The position numbers were made by a program, and so were the translations under genes. Below, one piece after another: positions 53,829-63,781 of a DNA stretch of 64,000 nt. Origin of the DNA: Sulfurospirillum arsenophilum NBRC 109478 (lineage in GTDB: Bacteria; Campylobacterota; Campylobacteria; Campylobacterales; Sulfurospirillaceae); contig NZ_BBQF01000002.1 of NCBI RefSeq assembly GCF_000813345.1, positions 434,001 to 498,000 on the forward strand, written 5' to 3'. The stretch's first letter is position 1, and each line of letters begins with the position of its first letter. The notes below the pieces were generated by a model, which had not been told where the DNA came from, ran no database searches, and saw nothing but the letters and a program-made list of their open reading frames with translations.

Positions 53829-54644
53829 GTGTTAGAACAGACTATTTCCTTGAAACTCACTCCACTTTTTAAACCACGCGATGAGAAGCCGAGCATTCTT
53901 TTAGGTTTTTGTGGCGATGCCCTTTTGATGGCAGTGGACGGCACGTTGCCTCCTTCGCATCTTTTTGAAAATTTGGGTAAACCACGCCATAGTTTTCACA
54001 TCGGTGAGATCGAAGAGTCACTCTATACGCTCCTTATTTGGGATGAAACGCTTGCCCTTCCTGAACACCTTGTCAAAACCAATCTTCGAGAGTTCCTTGA
54101 CTTCCACCCACCGCATCTTTTTGCCATGCTCGCTCGAGCCAAACAGCTCGCACACTGGCTTTACGACAACCAATACTGCGGTCGTTGTGGCGATCCCGTA
54201 GGCTATGCTCCTGAGTTTTCAGCGCTTACATGTAAAACCTGTGGCTTTACTATTTTTCCACGTCTTTCACCTGCGTGCATTGTGCTTATCACCAGAGGCG
54301 AAGAGATACTGCTAGCCCGTTCACCCTACTTTCAAGCAGGCATGTACAGCCTTTTGGCTGGCTTTGTGGAAGCGGGAGAAAGTGTTGAAGAGAGCGTACA
54401 TCGTGAAGTGTTTGAAGAAGTAGGCTTACGCGTCAAAAACCTTCGCTATTTTGGCTCACAACCATGGCCTTTCCCTCACTCGTTGATGATCGGCTTTTTT
54501 GCAGAGTACGAAAGTGGCGAACTACGCTTGCAACCCGAAGAGATCGAAGATGCCAAATGGTTTACCAAAGAAACGTTGCCAAAACTTCCAAACCTTGCCA
54601 CCATCTCGGGAATGATTATAAACGAGTGGCTTAAAGATCATTGA
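53829..54644 (+). CDS. nudC: NADH pyrophosphatase / NAD-cap decapping enzyme NudC
   Basis: A 271-residue Nudix hydrolase. The zinc ribbon is YCGRCGDPVGY with LTCKTCGFTIFPR; the Nudix box is GFVEAGESVEESVHREVFEE followed by VGL; and the NudC-specific tail motif is SQPWPFPHSLM. A GTG at 53829 with AAAAGG seven bases before fits best; an upstream TTG at 53802 would translate through a TTTACATGTAAA copy. It cleaves NAD(H) and NAD-capped RNA. Confidence 0.93.
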   Translation: MLEQTISLKLTPLFKPRDEKPSILLGFCGDALLMAVDGTLPPSHLFENLGKPRHSFHIGEIEESLYTLLIWDETLALPEHLVKTNLREFLDFHPPHLFAMLARAKQLAHWLYDNQYCGRCGDPVGYAPEFSALTCKTCGFTIFPRLSPACIVLITRGEEILLARSPYFQAGMYSLLAGFVEAGESVEESVHREVFEEVGLRVKNLRYFGSQPWPFPHSLMIGFFAEYESGELRLQPEEIEDAKWFTKETLPKLPNLATISGMIINEWLKDH

Positions 54645-54699
54645 TTTTTTATTGATATTTCTGTGTTAGAATGGATGAACTTTGTAAGAGGAGTTTACC

Positions 54700-55617
54700 A
54701 TGAATATCACCCCCGAAGCACTTTTTGAGGCACGTCGCCACTTTTTAAAACTCGGAGCTGGAGCTTTGGTGAGCAGTACCGCCATCTCACAGCTTTTAGC
54801 CGAGCTTCCCAAAGACCTTAGCCTCTCTTTTACACCCGATGCCAACCTACTAAAACTCTCATCCAACACGTTTGAGCAGATCACTAACTACGTCAATTTT
54901 TACGAGTTTTCTACCGATAAAACAGCACCGGTAAAACTCTCTCAAAATATGAAAACAACCCCTTGGAATGTTAACTTCTCAGGGGAACTCAAAACCAAAC
55001 AGACACTCGAAGTGGATGATCTTATCGCTAGATTTGGACTGGAGGAGCGCATTTACCGTTTTCGCTGTGTTGAGGGCTGGTCGATGGTCGTTCCGTGGAT
55101 CGGCTTTCCGCTTTACAAACTACTCGATTACCTCGATCCAACCAGCAAAGCCAAGTATGTTAAGTTCACTACACGCCATGACCCTGCGATGTTTCCAGAC
55201 CAAGCAAAAGGTATCTTTTCATCCATCAACTACCCTTACGTCGAAGGACTTCGCATGGACGAAGCGCGCCATCCACTCACCTTCATCGCAGTAGGCATGT
55301 ACGGAAAACGCCTACTTCCGCAAAATGGCGCACCGATCCGCCTCGTCGTGCCATGGAAATACGGCTTTAAGTCCATCAAATCACTCGATAAAATAGAGTG
55401 CGTCGAAAACGAACCACTCAATACATGGCAAGTACAAAACCCCAAAGAGTATGGCTTTTACGCCAATGTCAATCCAGCCGTTGACCATCCACGCTGGACG
55501 CAAGCTAAAGAGCGCTTACTTGGAAAAATCACCAAACAAGAGACACTACCGTTTAACGGCTACGAAAAAGAGGTCGCAGGGCTTTACGCAGGAATGGACT
55601 TAAGGAAGTTCTTTTGA
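54700..55617 (+). CDS. msrP: Protein-methionine-sulfoxide reductase catalytic subunit MsrP
   Basis: A 305-residue periplasmic molybdoenzyme that repairs oxidised methionines in envelope proteins. The Tat signal is near residue 10 ([16 protein letters not shown]). The molybdenum-binding Cys is in [28 protein letters not shown] and [13 protein letters not shown] are other family blocks. The stop overlaps msrQ by four bases. Upstream AAGAGGAG supports the ATG. Confidence 0.95.
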   Translation: MNITPEALFEARRHFLKLGAGALVSSTAISQLLAELPKDLSLSFTPDANLLKLSSNTFEQITNYVNFYEFSTDKTAPVKLSQNMKTTPWNVNFSGELKTKQTLEVDDLIARFGLEERIYRFRCVEGWSMVVPWIGFPLYKLLDYLDPTSKAKYVKFTTRHDPAMFPDQAKGIFSSINYPYVEGLRMDEARHPLTFIAVGMYGKRLLPQNGAPIRLVVPWKYGFKSIKSLDKIECVENEPLNTWQVQNPKEYGFYANVNPAVDHPRWTQAKERLLGKITKQETLPFNGYEKEVAGLYAGMDLRKFF

Positions 55618-56150
55618 AAGCCTTCCTCATCCTTCTTGCCCTACTTCCTTTAGTCGTTGCCTATTACACATTGGACAATGCCATAGACCCGATTAAAATG
55701 ATCTACAACACCACAGGCATCGGGGCGATTTTGCTTCTTTTACTCTCACTCGTACCTTCTACATGTAAAAGAGTCTGTGGGCTAAATTGGCTTCGATACC
55801 GCAAAACCATCGGCTTGCTTGCATTTGCCTACGCCCTTTTACATGTAAGCGTTTTTGTAATCTTAGACAGTGAATTTGACTTCGTCACTATCTTTGAGAA
55901 AAGCCTCAAAAAGCCATTTATCTATGTTGGAGCTATCGCTTTTGTCATTCTGCTTTTGATGGCGCTCACCTCATTTAAAAAACTCTTTGCCAAGTTTTCC
56001 AAGTACCATAAAGCGGTCTATCTCGCTCTTGCACTTGCGCTTCTTCACAGCTTCTGGGCACAAAAGGTAGCGGGAGTATTTGAGTATAGTGTTGTTACCG
56101 TTGGTGTGGTGCTTTTAGGGGAGAGAGTTTGGGTGTGGAGAAAGGGCTGA
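55614..56150 (+). CDS. msrQ: Heme-binding quinol-linked membrane subunit MsrQ
   Basis: A 178-residue inner-membrane protein with five or six helices that passes electrons from quinols to MsrP. Features are [39 protein letters not shown] (with heme-ligand His) and [21 protein letters not shown] (second His). The start overlaps msrP, the normal pairing. A palindrome (56151-56168) begins immediately after its stop. Confidence 0.93.
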   Translation: MKAFLILLALLPLVVAYYTLDNAIDPIKMIYNTTGIGAILLLLLSLVPSTCKRVCGLNWLRYRKTIGLLAFAYALLHVSVFVILDSEFDFVTIFEKSLKKPFIYVGAIAFVILLLMALTSFKKLFAKFSKYHKAVYLALALALLHSFWAQKVAGVFEYSVVTVGVVLLGERVWVWRKG

Positions 56151-56168
56151 AGTTTTACATGTAAAACT
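56151..56168. repeat. 18-bp perfect palindrome centred on the iterated motif
   Basis: AGTTTTACATGTAAAACT starts directly after the msrQ stop codon, an extended copy of the genome-wide TTTACATGTAAA repeat. It could form a hairpin in the transcript. Confidence 0.7.
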
Positions 56169-56209
56169 ATTTTCGTTATACTCTGCAAAATTATTTCTAA
56201 AGAACCAAT

Positions 56210-57775
56210 ATGCAAACATTTGAAGAAATTTTCAATACGTATCAAGAAAAAATTGATCGGCAATGTCAAGAATCTCAAACTAGGCAAATAGCATTAACAA
56301 TTGACCAACAGACTACCCATAATGCATCAATAAACACTAATGTCTTTGAAAAAATTACAAACACATCTTACGATTATGAAAGAAAAATTAAACTTGAACA
56401 AATAGCAATCGACCTTAAAAAGGAAGATCAACTATTTAACAAACTTGAAGCAAAACGACTTAAACCTCATTTATCAGATATTTTTGAAACTCCTGAGTCA
56501 ATTATTGAACTCAAAGATATAGACTTTGGCAAATTATTTTTGACAAGGAATGGTTTTAAATGTGGTGATTTAGTCATCGTTATTGACAAGCATTGTAAAT
56601 TCGTCAACTGCAATATAACATCGCTAAAATTTGAAAATTATTCTAATTTAGTGGAAGAGCAAAAATATGATCTTATATTTGATGACCTTCATAATAAAGA
56701 TGATAATAATCTCAATATCCTTATTGAAAATTCTCATTTTTACGGTAAATTTTATATCAATAGAAAAAATCTACAAGAAAATACCTTTAATGAAAGAGAT
56801 ATAAAAATTAAAAGCTTTTATATCAAGAATTCTACATTTCACCAGAATTTCAAACTACACAATGCCTCAGTTGAAGAGTTTGACATTAATGATTCTAATT
56901 TTGAAGATAAGGCAGATTTTTTCAAAACGCAGTTTATTAAAGGTAAAAATCAAAAATCACTTATTAGTTTTTATGCCATAAATTTTAATGAACTTGCCAT
57001 TTTTGAAGAGTGTGAGTTTTGCGAAAAGGTGGATTTTACCTATGTAACGTTCAAAGGGTTAAGCCAATTTAGAAAAGCTACTTTTAAAAAAGGGCTTAAT
57101 TTAGACAATACCAATATTGAAAAAGATATGAACTTCTTTGAGATTCAAAGTGTTGATTCATCCGAATCAAAAAAGCAGACATCTCAAGAAACCTACAGAA
57201 TCATTAAACACCAACTTGAAAAACAAAATAATAAAATAGAAGCCAATCGTTATTACAGTTGTGAACTTGAAAAAAGAAGAAAAAACTTACAAGATATTCT
57301 TAAAAATATTAAATTAGAAAAATTCAAAGAAAATATCTCAAATAATTTAGAAAATCTCGGAAGCTATCTTGTTTTTGCTTTACATAACATGACTTCGGCA
57401 CATGCAAGAAACTGGTTTTTAGTTTTACTATGGATACTTACAACTGGACTTTTTACAACATTAGCACTTAATAATGAAGTCGGAAAATCAATATTAGGTT
57501 TTTTAATAACCATTATTTTAATGTCTGGACTTTTTTGCCGTACTTATGTACCAATTATTTTAGGTCTTATAGCTTCATTTGGAATGTTTTACATACATCA
57601 AATCACATTTTTGAATGTAGAAAACATATTTCAATATACAAGTTTATTAGCAAAATTAGATTCTCAAAAACCAGATACTTCTTCCTTCTCATTAATTCTT
57701 TTTGCCAATAAAATTGCTTTAGGCTATCTATACTATCAATTTATCACATCCGTGAGAAAAGATACGAGTAAATAA
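56210..57775 (+). CDS. Pentapeptide-repeat-like membrane protein, AT-rich, unknown function
   Basis: A 521-residue protein. Residues 1-110 are charged and helical. About 165-320 contains strand-turn units suggestive of degenerate pentapeptide repeats (IENSHFYGKF, IKNSTFHQNFKLHNASV, NDSNFEDKADF, FEECEFCEKVDFTYVTF). A coiled coil spans about 340-390, and three or four membrane helices fill the C-terminus (WFLVLLWILTTGLFTTLAL onwards). Codon use is much more AT-rich than in msrPQ and the LysE gene on either side, so it was probably acquired. Pentapeptide-plus-TM architectures occur among ion-channel-like and phage-defence proteins, but I cannot assign a function. Confidence 0.7.
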   Translation: MQTFEEIFNTYQEKIDRQCQESQTRQIALTIDQQTTHNASINTNVFEKITNTSYDYERKIKLEQIAIDLKKEDQLFNKLEAKRLKPHLSDIFETPESIIELKDIDFGKLFLTRNGFKCGDLVIVIDKHCKFVNCNITSLKFENYSNLVEEQKYDLIFDDLHNKDDNNLNILIENSHFYGKFYINRKNLQENTFNERDIKIKSFYIKNSTFHQNFKLHNASVEEFDINDSNFEDKADFFKTQFIKGKNQKSLISFYAINFNELAIFEECEFCEKVDFTYVTFKGLSQFRKATFKKGLNLDNTNIEKDMNFFEIQSVDSSESKKQTSQETYRIIKHQLEKQNNKIEANRYYSCELEKRRKNLQDILKNIKLEKFKENISNNLENLGSYLVFALHNMTSAHARNWFLVLLWILTTGLFTTLALNNEVGKSILGFLITIILMSGLFCRTYVPIILGLIASFGMFYIHQITFLNVENIFQYTSLLAKLDSQKPDTSSFSLILFANKIALGYLYYQFITSVRKDTSK

Positions 57776-57817
57776 ACTCTTTACATGTAAAATACTATTT
57801 CACCACAAAGAACACCC

Positions 57818-58417
57818 ATGAACGCATTTATATCAGGTTTTAGTCTAGGAATTTCTCTCATTCTTGCCATTGGAGCGCAAAATGCTTTTGTACTCAAGCA
57901 AGGTATTAAAAAAGAGCATGTGTTTGTCATCTGCTTTGTCTGCGCGCTCTCGGACGCCATCTTGATTTTCGCTGGCGTTTCGGGTTTTGGGTATTTGGTG
58001 GAGCAATTTCCCTCTCTTCAAACCGTCGCAAAGTATGGTGGTTTTGCCTTTTTGTTTATCTATGGTTTGAAAAGCTTTTACTCTGCTTGGAGCATGTCAC
58101 ATAAGCTAAATCCGCTCGACCAACCCACAACATCGCTTGCAAAAACCATTCTTCTCTCCCTTGCGTTTACGTGGCTCAACCCTCATGTTTATCTGGATAC
58201 CGTCATCTTACTCGGGTCTGTCTCGACCAAGTTTGGCTCCCTTGCACCGCTGTTTGGATTGGGAGCCATGACATCATCTTTCGTGTTTTTCTTTTCACTC
58301 GGTTATGGAGCGAGGATTTTAACGCCTATTTTTCAAAAGCCAATTTCATGGAAAATTCTTGAAGTACTCATCGGCATTGTCATGCTCTCTTTAGCCTTTA
58401 TGCTGTTAGGTTTGTAG
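57818..58417 (+). CDS. LysE/ArgO family amino acid exporter
   Basis: A 199-residue membrane protein closer to ArgO/LysE than the other two paralogues here: SLILAIGAQNAFVLKQGIKK, FVICFVCALSDAILIFAGVS and TWLNPHVYLDTVILLGSVS are all classic. It likely exports arginine or lysine. It ends at a strong hairpin. Confidence 0.9.
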   Translation: MNAFISGFSLGISLILAIGAQNAFVLKQGIKKEHVFVICFVCALSDAILIFAGVSGFGYLVEQFPSLQTVAKYGGFAFLFIYGLKSFYSAWSMSHKLNPLDQPTTSLAKTILLSLAFTWLNPHVYLDTVILLGSVSTKFGSLAPLFGLGAMTSSFVFFFSLGYGARILTPIFQKPISWKILEVLIGIVMLSLAFMLLGL

Positions 58418-58420
58418 AGT

Positions 58421-58446
58421 GGAGATAAAGCGCTAACTTTATCTCC
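58421..58446. terminator. Bidirectional hairpin between argO-like gene and MCP
   Basis: GGAGATAAAG and CTTTATCTCC form a perfect 10-bp stem with a 6-nt loop, between the stops of two convergent genes. Confidence 0.65.
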
Positions 58447-58470
58447 GTAACGCAGAAGAAAGAAACGAAG

Positions 58471-60081
58471 TTAAGACTTAAATTGGTTCAGTTTACTATT
58501 GAGATTTTCCGCTAATTTAGAGAGATGATCTGCCGCAGAGGCGATCTCTTCAACACTACGTGCATTTTCGCTGGTGAGGGAATTGATGTTGGTGACCATA
58601 GAGACAATTCTGTCGGTATCACTGGCGATGCGAATGGAGTTTGCCGCACTGGTTGTTACAGAAACAACACTCTCTTGCATCACACTGGTTGTTCCAAGAA
58701 TGGTCTCTTCCACACCTGTTGAAACATCGGAAAGGCGTCTAATGTTTTTTGCATTTCGTCCCATCTGTTCTGAAGAATCAACGATGGACTGAACGATGAC
58801 GTTAATGGTCGCATTGATCTCGGTAAGTGAGTTTTGAGTTCGCTCTGCCAGCTTTCGTACTTCATCGGCTACAACGGCAAACCCGCGTCCATGCTCCCCT
58901 GCTCGTGCGGCTTCTATGGCGGCATTAAGTGCTAAAAGGTTGGTTTGATCGGCAATATCAGAGATGACCGTCAAGATTTGTTTTACTTGGTCAGCATCCA
59001 CACTCATCTGCTCCAATTTAGAAGCTAACGCGGTTTCCGCTTCACTCGCAAGTCCTACTTCATTACGAAGGCTTACCACTTCATTTTTGGCATTATCAAG
59101 TCTTTGTCCAGCATCGGTGATGCTTTTTTTCATCTGCTCTGAAAGCATCGCTGTCTCTTGCACAAAGGTTTTAATCGTAGCAATCTCTTGAATGGTACTT
59201 TCAACGATCGTAGTACTCTTCTCTGCATTTCGACCTATTTGCATACTGGTGGTACTGAGTTCATGTGACACCGAAGCATTTTCACTCGAAGAATTTTTGG
59301 CATCAACAATGGTTTGTTCTAGTGTGGTGATTAAGGCATTAAAACTATCGGATATATCTTTAAGTTCGTTCTTCTTATCGTAATTAATTCTAAATTTGAG
59401 TTCTTTATGTTGAACAAAAGAGACCATGCTATCGCGGATAATATGTACCCCTTGGATGATATTGCGACGGATAGACAATCCAATTAATAAAAGGGTAACA
59501 ACAGAAGCGATAGAGAGAAAAATCATCATAAGTGTAGCATTTTGTTTTTCATCTATTGCGTTATCTGCTGATTTTTTCGCGAGATCAAAGTTATATTTCA
59601 TATGCTCAGCAAAGACATGTGTTAGATTCTGAATGATCGGTTTATTGGCACCAACCATTGCATTAATTTCTGACTGTTTATTTTCTCTTGAAAGGCTTAT
59701 TAATTTACCAAGTAAAACATAATACTGTTCGATTGCTTCATTATCTTTGATGAAAAGCTCTTTGTCTTTTTCATCAGAAAGTAAAAGCTCGTAACGTTTC
59801 ATGCTATCTTTAAGGGCGATTTTTGCTTTTTCAATATTCTTTTCTACTCTTTCCCACTCTTTAATCTCTGATTGCGAAATATGCTCCCATATAGACAATC
59901 TTAAACTAAACGCACTTTGCATAGCTTCATTCAGTGCTAAGATACTCGGAAGGGAGTTAACATTACTGTAGTTTGTCTCCTCAAAGACCGTATTCATTTT
60001 AGCAAAACTAATTCCAAAAATAGTAAATGTAGCCAGGATTGCAACCGCAAGCATCACTAAAAGCTGTCTTGAAATACTCAT
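58471..60081 (-). CDS. Transmembrane methyl-accepting chemotaxis protein with 4-helix-bundle sensor
   Basis: A 536-residue chemoreceptor. TM1 is at about 7-25 and TM2 at about 183-203, around a four-helix-bundle-type periplasmic domain ([20 protein letters not shown]). HAMP-like sequence and the signalling tip [37 protein letters not shown] follow. The cytoplasmic half is nearly shared with the MCP at 52124-53737, so the pair probably arose by duplication and sensor exchange. Confidence 0.93.
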   Translation of the reverse strand: MSISRQLLVMLAVAILATFTIFGISFAKMNTVFEETNYSNVNSLPSILALNEAMQSAFSLRLSIWEHISQSEIKEWERVEKNIEKAKIALKDSMKRYELLLSDEKDKELFIKDNEAIEQYYVLLGKLISLSRENKQSEINAMVGANKPIIQNLTHVFAEHMKYNFDLAKKSADNAIDEKQNATLMMIFLSIASVVTLLLIGLSIRRNIIQGVHIIRDSMVSFVQHKELKFRINYDKKNELKDISDSFNALITTLEQTIVDAKNSSSENASVSHELSTTSMQIGRNAEKSTTIVESTIQEIATIKTFVQETAMLSEQMKKSITDAGQRLDNAKNEVVSLRNEVGLASEAETALASKLEQMSVDADQVKQILTVISDIADQTNLLALNAAIEAARAGEHGRGFAVVADEVRKLAERTQNSLTEINATINVIVQSIVDSSEQMGRNAKNIRRLSDVSTGVEETILGTTSVMQESVVSVTTSAANSIRIASDTDRIVSMVTNINSLTSENARSVEEIASAADHLSKLAENLNSKLNQFKS

Positions 60082-60228
60082 GATAAACTCCTTTTCTTTT
60101 GTATTACGAAATCATATCGATCAAGTGTTGCAAAGGAGTTGTATATTTTTCGATGATGCATAACATCAAATAAAATAATTTAAACAGTACCTATCTTTGA
60201 TTTTACATGTAAACGTAAAATAACACTG

Positions 60229-60298
60229 GTGATTATCACTTTTTAGAGAGGTTGCGTTATACTAATCCAATGATAGATTGAAGTAGCAGGAGTACATG
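60229..60298 (+). promoter_or_regulatory. Upstream region of the AAA/FtsH-like gene
   Basis: GTGATTATCAC (60229-60239) is an 11-bp dyad, followed by a TATACT -10 (about 60258) and AGGAG close to the ATG at 60296. The dyad could be an operator. Confidence 0.4.
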
Positions 60299-62707
60299 AT
60301 GAAATGTAAAGATGGCTATGAGAAGCTTGCTCAAAAGCTCGAAGAAACACTTAAAGTTCAACTGTTCGATCAAAATTTTGCCATTGAGTCAATAACCAAG
60401 ACACTGGTGCAAATGCGCCTCGTAAGCTCCAAAGTTAGAGCGCTTTTTACCTTCATAGGACCTCCCAATTGCGGTAAACGCTACCTTGCAGAACTTCTTG
60501 TAACAGCTGATCCACAGATACACCAACTCAAAACCTTTCAGATGGATCAGTACAATGATACGTATAGCGCTGAGCAACTCTCCGCTTCAAACATTGAGGA
60601 AGATGTCACCGAATTTGTCGAAAAAAATCCTAACGCTATTTTACTGTTTGAAGACATCGACAAAGCAGACACGCAAGTGCAACTCTCTTTATACACGCTC
60701 TTTTCAGACTCAGAAAAAAATATCGTTGATTTTTCGCATGTCATTGTCATTATGACGACAACACGTCTCAGTTCACTTTTAGGACGCCAAGACTTACTGG
60801 AACTTTTTAAAAATGATCCTCTGCAAGCGCATACATTTTTAATGGAACGCTTGGGGCAAGAAGAGATTGTGATTAGCGGAATAAAAGAGAAAGTGTTCGA
60901 TAAAAAGCTTCTTTCCCTACTCAATGAATGCACGCTTGTACCTTTTAACCGTCTCAGTCTCACCGCTCTCATCAAAATCGGTGCCCAAAGCTTGCATGGT
61001 ATGTCACAAAACTTTATCAAAGACAGTGGCATTGAGATCGAGTACACCAACATCGATGTGCTTATTTCTCTTTTAACACTTTCTCTAGCGCCTTATCTCA
61101 ACGCTCGTCACATTCGCAAAAAGCTTCCTGAAGTCGTCTTTAACCGCATCTATGACATGCTCAAATGCCATGAAAACATCACTAAAATAAGCTATAAAGT
61201 CTCTCAAAAAGCAGGTGCTTTTGTCAAAGAAGCACTTAAAGACCAGCCTTTACTGCTGAAAAAAATCAGCAAACAACATGAAAGCATTGAGCTTGAATGG
61301 CATGTTCGTGTTCTCAAAGGAGTGGCAGAATTCACCATCAAAAACGCTTTTTTCCGCAAAGAAAAATTACCCATAACATCCGAAGATGCCCTACATGTTT
61401 CGGATGTCACATTTGATGCTATTGCAGGGCAACAACGTGTTAAAGCGGAACTTTTGGAGATTCTAACGCTCATTAAAGAGCCTGCACGTCTTAAACAGTT
61501 TGACATGCCTCCTCCAAAAGGAATGATACTCTATGGACCTTCGGGTATGGGTAAAAAATTACTCGCGCGTGCCTTTGCAAACGCCGCAGATATGCCTTTT
61601 ACCGTAGTGCGTGATGCGGACTTGTTTGATGCGGGTAAAATTCACAAAGCTTATGCTCAAGCGTATAGTTCCGCTCCTGCCATTGTACTTTTGGAAGATA
61701 TTGATGTGCAAGGTCTTGTCGGTGGCGTTATCGCAACGATGAGCATCCAACCCTTGATCGACGAGTTAGATGCGATCAATCAGAGTTTTGATGCACCCAT
61801 TTTTACCATCATCACCATTGGTGAGAGCAGTCCCATCCCTGATCCGTTGGTGCAAACAGGACGCATTGATATTCGCATCGAAGTGCCAAAACTCGACATG
61901 GAAGCCCGTCGTTTTTTCATCGAAGAGATTTTAAAAAAACCGCACGATGCGAACATTGACATTGAAAAAGTGGTGCGCTACATCTCAGGTATGGGTGGTG
62001 ATGAGCTGAAACGCATCGGACAAGAAGCGGCACTTTTTGCGGCACGAAAAGGACTAAAAGAGATCACTGAAGAGATACTTTTAGAGCAGATCAACATCAT
62101 CAAATACGGCAATAAACTTGAAAACAAACAGATACGCGACATTGAAATATCGATGGCAAAAACGGCTTACCATGAAGCAGGACACGCTGTACTCTCTTAT
62201 GTTCTTTGCCCAAACATCAAGATAGAGCAAGTCACCGTTGCGCCTCGTAGTGATGCGCTTGGCTTTGTTTCATACCATAATGACGACTATGTCAATGCCA
62301 TTTCCAAAGATGAACTGTTTGCCAATATCTGTGTTTTGCTAGGCGGTCGCATCGCCAATATGGAAAAATACGGCAATGCAGGTATGGAAACGGGTGCTAT
62401 TACGGATCTTGAAATTGCGAGTATGCAAGCGTATTCTGCGATTGCTCTGTTTGGTATGGATGAGGAACTAGGCTACATTAACATCAGCGGTATTGAAGAC
62501 GCGTACGACAAAGAGCTTTTAGCAGAGAAGTTGGAAACAAGGCTTTTGAGCTGGATAGATGAAGCTAAAAAGCAGACTGAAAAAGAGGTGAAACGACTCT
62601 GGCCTGCCATCGAAGCAGTCGCCCTTGCACTCATCGCAAAAGAGGTCATTGATGGGTTGGAACTTAAAAAAATCATCGAAGAGAAGATACCAAATCTCGC
62701 GAAATAA
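60296..62707 (+). CDS. Double-AAA protein with C-terminal FtsH-type (M41) zinc protease
   Basis: An 803-residue soluble protein. The first AAA+ module (about 30-250) has GPPNCGKRYLAELL and ILLFEDIDKADTQVQLSLYT, resembling Clp D2. A second, FtsH-like module (about 370-590) has ILYGPSGMGKKLLARAFANA, IVLLEDIDVQG and QTGRIDIRIEVP. The peptidase (about 620-800) has YHEAGHAVLSYV and the third zinc ligand in AITDLEIAS. No membrane helices are visible, unlike FtsH. Both Walker B motifs read E-D where D-E is normal. ATG at 60296 or 60299. Probably an ATP-dependent protease distinct from the essential FtsH; substrates unknown. Confidence 0.85.
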   Translation: MMKCKDGYEKLAQKLEETLKVQLFDQNFAIESITKTLVQMRLVSSKVRALFTFIGPPNCGKRYLAELLVTADPQIHQLKTFQMDQYNDTYSAEQLSASNIEEDVTEFVEKNPNAILLFEDIDKADTQVQLSLYTLFSDSEKNIVDFSHVIVIMTTTRLSSLLGRQDLLELFKNDPLQAHTFLMERLGQEEIVISGIKEKVFDKKLLSLLNECTLVPFNRLSLTALIKIGAQSLHGMSQNFIKDSGIEIEYTNIDVLISLLTLSLAPYLNARHIRKKLPEVVFNRIYDMLKCHENITKISYKVSQKAGAFVKEALKDQPLLLKKISKQHESIELEWHVRVLKGVAEFTIKNAFFRKEKLPITSEDALHVSDVTFDAIAGQQRVKAELLEILTLIKEPARLKQFDMPPPKGMILYGPSGMGKKLLARAFANAADMPFTVVRDADLFDAGKIHKAYAQAYSSAPAIVLLEDIDVQGLVGGVIATMSIQPLIDELDAINQSFDAPIFTIITIGESSPIPDPLVQTGRIDIRIEVPKLDMEARRFFIEEILKKPHDANIDIEKVVRYISGMGGDELKRIGQEAALFAARKGLKEITEEILLEQINIIKYGNKLENKQIRDIEISMAKTAYHEAGHAVLSYVLCPNIKIEQVTVAPRSDALGFVSYHNDDYVNAISKDELFANICVLLGGRIANMEKYGNAGMETGAITDLEIASMQAYSAIALFGMDEELGYINISGIEDAYDKELLAEKLETRLLSWIDEAKKQTEKEVKRLWPAIEAVALALIAKEVIDGLELKKIIEEKIPNLAK

Positions 62708-62738
62708 TCTTTACATGTAAAAGTTTATTTCGCTGTTT

Positions 62739-63647
62739 TTAGCTCTGTTTTGAAAAATCACTTTGGTGCTTGGTATCGCTTTTGGGTGGTAGTCCATACA
62801 TACGTGTGTACTCTCTGCTAAATTGTGAAGGGCTGGCGTAGCCTACTTGAAATGAAGCATTGGCGGCATCAACTTTCTGTGATAAAAGCAGTTTTCGCGC
62901 CATCTGTAAACGCACCTTTTTTTGGTATTGGATGGGAGTTAAGGTCGTCACTTTTTTAAAATGTCTGTGAAAAAGTGAGTTACTCATGCCAAGTTGATGT
63001 GCCATCTCAGTGATGCGCAATGGCTCTGCAAAATGGGTATTGATGAGACGAATGGCTTGCATAATACGGTAGGCATAGCTTCCCATCGTCGCAAACTGTT
63101 TGATAAACATCTGAGGATGATGGTCTAACAATCGGTACAAAACTTCTTTAATAATGAGCGGTGATAATGCTGAAATCATTTTTGGATTTTTTAAAAGTGA
63201 AACCAAACGTATCAACGCATCCAAAAGCGCTTCGTCCATCGCTCCCATCACCAAAGCACAATCACATTTTTTAGTACACGGTTGAGCAAATGCATCGCCG
63301 CTTTCTTGCACCACTTCCATAATTTCATCCAAACTAAATGTCAGTTTAAGCGCCAAGTACGGAGCTTCTTGGCTCGCTTCTGTGATCTTTCCACTCAGAG
63401 GTAAATGCACCGAAGAGAGCATATACGTAGAAGCATCGTAGGTATAAATTTGTTCTGCCAAATGAACTTCCTTGACACCTCTGGCGATAAAATAGACCGA
63501 AGGCTCGTACATCGAGCAGGCAAACTCTGATGTTATAGAAACCTTAGAAAGGCTCAAAGCAGCAATGTCAGTTTGTAGCAGCCCATCTTCTGGCAAAAGA
63601 GACTCTAAGAGCTGAATAAAATCATTATGTTTGGAAACAGAATACAT
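62739..63647 (-). CDS. AraC family transcriptional regulator
   Basis: A 302-residue regulator. The N-terminal half is an AraC_N-type cupin (CSMYEPSVYFIARGVKEVHL), and the C-terminal half has two helix-turn-helix motifs (ITEMAHQLGMSNSLFHRHFK and NASFQVGYASPSQFSREYTR). It is divergent from the flavoprotein gene at 63782, with about 130 bp between, and is likely to control it. Confidence 0.9.
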   Translation of the reverse strand: MYSVSKHNDFIQLLESLLPEDGLLQTDIAALSLSKVSITSEFACSMYEPSVYFIARGVKEVHLAEQIYTYDASTYMLSSVHLPLSGKITEASQEAPYLALKLTFSLDEIMEVVQESGDAFAQPCTKKCDCALVMGAMDEALLDALIRLVSLLKNPKMISALSPLIIKEVLYRLLDHHPQMFIKQFATMGSYAYRIMQAIRLINTHFAEPLRITEMAHQLGMSNSLFHRHFKKVTTLTPIQYQKKVRLQMARKLLLSQKVDAANASFQVGYASPSQFSREYTRMYGLPPKSDTKHQSDFSKQS

Positions 63648-63781
63648 TTAAATCCTTTGGCATCAAAAAATATATTCTACAGTAATAGGCAATAAATTTA
63701 TCTAAATAGTCTATCGCTCTTTGAAAGAGTTACGTTACAATTCAATCAACAAGTACCAAAAAATAGAGGAGATAGAAGAGT

